Source of the DNA: JAXMAR01 sp046350295
Lineage (GTDB): Bacteria > Planctomycetota > Planctomycetia > Gemmatales > Gemmataceae
DNA length: 64,000 nt
Reading direction: 5' to 3'
NCBI GenBank assembly: GCA_046350295.1
Contig: JAXMAR010000006.1
Coordinates: 1 to 64,000, forward strand
The position numbers were made by a program, and so were the translations under genes. Every line of letters begins with the position of its first letter. The first letter of the stretch is position 1. This document shows positions 61,402 through 64,000 of this stretch, one piece after another. Under the pieces are notes generated by a model. That model had not been told where the DNA came from. It was given only the letters and a program-made list of their open reading frames with translations, and did not search any database.

Positions 61402-61725
61402 ATGAAACCCATGCAACGCACAGGGTGGCTTATCGCGGCGCTGCTGCTGATTGTGGCTGGAGCCGAACAGAAGGCCTCGGCCCGCAATACTACCAGTATT
61501 ATCCCGGCTACCAACTGAGCCGTTTCTACTACGGCCCCTACCACTACTTCCCGCACAACTACTGGCCTGACGGGACCGAGCTGGCCCGAAGGCCCGAATC
61601 AGCCGTACATGTGGCCGCCGGCCTATCAGGCATACCCTGCGTTCCGCGAGCCCAACTGGCGCTACGAGCTGTGGACTCCGCAGAAGTACCACCAGGGCCA
61701 GCACTTCTGGCTCGATCAGTTCTGA
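61402..61725 (+). pseudogene. Short Tyr/Pro-rich secreted protein, with two compensating frameshifts
   Basis: A signal peptide (WLIAALLLIVAGAEQKASA) in one frame is followed by QYYQYYPGYQLSRFYYGPY in a second, then by SWPEGPNQPYMWPPAYQA and LWTPQKYHQGQHFWLDQF with a stop at 61723-61725 back in the first frame. Two single-base lesions would unite them into about 107 aa. Such Tyr/Pro-rich secreted proteins are common in Gemmata. Function unknown. The intact three parts speak for a live gene and sequence errors. Confidence 0.65.
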
Positions 61726-61747
61726 GCGACGTCGGTCGCTATGTCGT

Positions 61748-62209
61748 TCATTCCCAGTGGAGCCTGGGAACGAGTCTAGTGATGATGGCCTGCTGCTGGT
61801 GCTCTCCCGCCTTGTCTTCGTTGATGTGCCAGCCGCAGTCGTCGCAGGTGGGGGCCTTGTCGTAGCAGGGGTCGCAGTAGAGCGGGCCCCCTTTGAGGAA
61901 TTGCTCCAGCCGGTTCTGCGCTTCCGTCGACAGCGTCCCTGGATCCTCGGGCAGATTCACCTTCGTGCCGCAGCCGTCGCAGTTGCGGTCCACCCAGTTG
62001 GCGAGAATGACCTGATAGTGATCGTGTACCCAGCGCGTCACCTGTCCACTGCCATGGCACAGAGGACACGCCATGCTCATCTGCGCCACGATCGCCTTGC
62101 GGATGAACGCGCTCTTGTTCGGTAGCTGATTGAGGAACTCCGCCAGTTCCTCCTCCACCTTGAACGCCACCACTTCCGTCTTCGGCGCCTTGCGGGCCAT
62201 GTTTGCCAC
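61748..62209 (-). CDS. Zinc-cluster protein with N-terminal ribbon-helix-helix-like segment
   Basis: 153 aa. GTG 62209 is preferred because GGAG is 7 bp upstream; the ATG at 62200 is too far away. Residues 12-42 (VVAFKVEEELAEFLNQLP, SAFIRKAIVAQM) look like the CopG/RHH DNA-binding fold. Four Cys clusters follow: CPLCHGSG near 48 (DnaJ-like), CDGCG near 77, CDPC near 112 and CDDCGWH near 121. Zinc binding is likely. An RHH regulator with a zinc-sensing part is the best guess. Confidence 0.7.
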   Translation of the reverse strand: MANMARKAPKTEVVAFKVEEELAEFLNQLPNKSAFIRKAIVAQMSMACPLCHGSGQVTRWVHDHYQVILANWVDRNCDGCGTKVNLPEDPGTLSTEAQNRLEQFLKGGPLYCDPCYDKAPTCDDCGWHINEDKAGEHQQQAIITRLVPRLHWE

Positions 62210-62309
62210 TCACTTTCTCCGGGACCTGCCACCGCCCGGCCGGCCGTTGCTACAATGATTTTACGCGACGCTTCCACCGCAAGTCACACGAATCTACCCA
62301 GTTACGCCA

Positions 62310-64000
62310 ATGCCAGGACACGTGTTTCGCACGTCGATTGTCAGCGCTCGCCATCCCGCTTTTCTTCTTTTGTCCCCTGTCGCTGCCCGCGCTCAGGCCC
62401 CCGGCCCCTTGGACGCCATCGAGCTCGCTGACCTGCCACGCTTGGCCAAGCTGGCGGCGCCCCGCCCGCTGGTCTGATGTCTTCAAGATGCCCCTGACGC
62501 TCTTCAACGACATCAAAGAGGTGATCGACTGGGAAGAACGTATTCAAGGCGACATCGGGCGAGGATAAAGACCTCGCCGACTTCCGCCAGGGAATGGCTG
62601 CTCCGGGCGGCGTTCCACGTCCACGCCGGTCGGCCGGACCTCCCCGAAGAACTCGGCGTCGAGATCGGTCGCCGTTTAGTGCGAGCGCCTTGTGAAAACG
62701 CAAGGTTGCCCTGCTGCGCGCCTTCCAAAGGACGATCCCGCCGCCATCGCCGCCGCCAAGGCCTGGCTCAAAATCAGTGGGACAGAGCCGACGCTCCAGG
62801 AAGCCGCCGGCCTGTCGCTCCTGGACCATGTCCGCGCGGAGTGGTCTGCCGGCCGTGGCCTCGCGGCTCGCCTCCTTCTGGAGGATTGGGAGAGCCGGCT
62901 GCCTTCCGGCCCCGCCACGAAGTTGCGCGAGGAGATGCAAGCGCAGGCGCAGAAGCTGTTCAGCGACGCCCTGGCCGACGCCAAATCCGTGGCCAAGCTC
63001 CGCGAGGCGCTCGATCTCTGGCCCCAACTTCCCGGCGCCGCCGACGAGTTGGCGCGCCGGCAAAAGACGTGGCGCGTTCTCCACGTCGCCGTCCCCAGCC
63101 TGCCGCGTCGCCTCACGCCCTGGACCGCGTGGACCGAGGCCGAGAAGCAGTCGCTCGACCTGCTCTTCTCCCGGCTGACGGCTTCGCTTCCCGAACGAAG
63201 GTCCGGCGCCTTCCACTGGGACGAAGCGCCGGACCTCGTTCGCCGCCTGCCCTGGCCCGCGAAGAACGCCCTCCCTCTCCACCTTTCCGCCGCTCATTCC
63301 TGGTCCGACGGCCATCGATTGACCTCCGTCGACGTTCGCCACACCTACGAACTCGCCGTCGGCCCTCTTGCGCCGCGACATCCGCTTCTGCGCGAGCTGG
63401 TCGAGAAGCCTCGCTTGACCGATCAGCCTTATCAACTCTCCCTGCACCTGCGCCGCGAGCTTTTCGACCCGTTCCTCGTGACGCGCTTGCATGTCGTCCC
63501 CTGGCGAATCCGCGGCGCCAAGGACAAGGAGAGCGCGACACTAGGCGATCCGCTCGACCCCGCCTTTGCCGCACGCCCCGTCGGTAGCGGTCCCTTCTTC
63601 TATGCCGGCATGGAAAAAAGCGGCGTCGGCCCCGCCTTCGTCGTCTTCAAGGCCAACCCCGGCTATCCACGCGGCGCCAAGCTCGCCCAGTACGTCGGCG
63701 AAATCCGCTTCTTCGTCTGGTCCGGCCCCGACGCCAAGGATGAGCCGCGCCCGGACCTCGTCTTCGCGCCCCGGCCCGAGCAGCGTGCCTCTCTGAACAA
63801 ACTCGGCTTCCGCAGTCCCGACCTCGCCCCCGGCGCCTCCCTGCACCTGGTCGCTGTCAATCATCGCCGGCCGGCCCTCGCCATCCCGGAGGTCCGCCTC
63901 GCGCTGGCCCACGGCGTCCATCGCGGCGACATCCTGGACAAACACTGGAATACCGACGTCGCGGACAAGGAAGCGCAAGCCCGCCGCGCCACCGGACCCT
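62310..64000 (+). CDS. ABC transporter substrate-binding protein, peptide/SBP_bac_5-like (frameshifted N-part, runs off right edge)
   Basis: ATG 62310 opens an export-type segment (FRTSIVSARHPAFLLLSPVA) and LDAIELADLPRLAKLA, then several lesions (62460-62730) separate pieces such as SDVFKMPLTLFNDIKEVIDW and LRAAFHVHAG. From 62731 to the right edge the frame is uninterrupted: KAWLKISGTEPTLQEAAGL, HSWSDGHRLTSVDVRHTYEL (the SBP family 5 F-S-D-G-x-P-L-T-A-x-D-V block), GSGPFFYAGMEK and FKANPGYPRGAKLAQYV. The A-run AAA at 62727-62729 needs one extra A. It binds peptides or a similar ligand outside the inner membrane. The partner permease should lie beyond the window. Confidence 0.75.

Overview
The window looks like a planctomycete chromosome, most likely a Gemmataceae/Isosphaerales-type lineage. 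It is GC-rich and carries two loci of the family-typical trio PSCyt1/DUF1549/DUF1553 plus DUF1501, together with DUF4058, MJ0042-like zinc-ribbon membrane proteins and other secreted proteins common in that phylum. No phage genes, transposase, CRISPR array or rRNA operon were found. The only RNA gene seen is a tRNA-Thr(CGT).

Layout. 1-2534: molybdate/tungstate-type ABC transporter genes followed by a MoaD-like and a ThiF/MoeB-like gene. 2581-6915: small membrane and secreted proteins, the tRNA and a glycosidase-like protein. 6939-16609: a compact carboxylate cluster holding a PanE-type reductase, an oxalyl-CoA synthetase-like ligase, a fused FAD/Fe-S oxidoreductase, an aminotransferase, a malonyl-CoA-synthetase-like ligase and an OxlT-like transporter. 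I read it as oxalate assimilation through glyoxylate. 16751-21552: first cytochrome/DUF1501 pair. 21599-26664: 2-oxoacid dehydrogenase E1 and E2, an SDR and a terpenoid-cyclase-fold protein, all broken by frameshifts. 26686-32092: DUF5670 protein, ATP-grasp ligase, FHA-STAS protein, thiolase and a zinc-ribbon membrane protein. 32264-36180: envelope glycan genes (GT2, ChbG/HpnK-type deacetylase, GT-C-like). 36369-38120: small accessory genes including a nucleotidyltransferase cassette. 38322-45038: PPK2, hybrid histidine kinase, CBM9-like protein and membrane or hypothetical proteins. 45222-50075: second cytochrome/DUF1501 locus with a DUF433/PIN-like pair between its two halves. 50315-59056: FHA protein and a second envelope glycan region (FAD oxidoreductase, GT-C-like, GtrA, ArnT-like). 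59064-64000: CAP protein, DUF4058, thioredoxin-like, zinc protein and the start of a peptide-binding lipoprotein-type SBP that runs off the right edge.

The strongest functional story is the oxalate cluster. The transporter keeps the Arg and Lys expected of an oxalate carrier. The ligase has the oxalyl-CoA synthetase hallmark around YGMTEASHQM. The PanE-like gene directly upstream parallels PanE2, the oxalyl-CoA reductase known from Methylobacterium extorquens. The aminotransferase and FAD/Fe-S enzyme could handle the resulting glyoxylate/glycolate.

A second window-wide theme is frameshifts. Several conserved genes can be restored by putting back one base in a short homopolymer (C-run at 29622, C-run at 42438, A-run at 54516, A-run at 62727), and some stretches hold many such lesions. 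This pattern suggests sequence errors at least as much as real gene decay, and it should be settled before any pseudogene claim. Dispersed palindromes are common between genes, and one 33-bp copy sits in frame inside a coding region.
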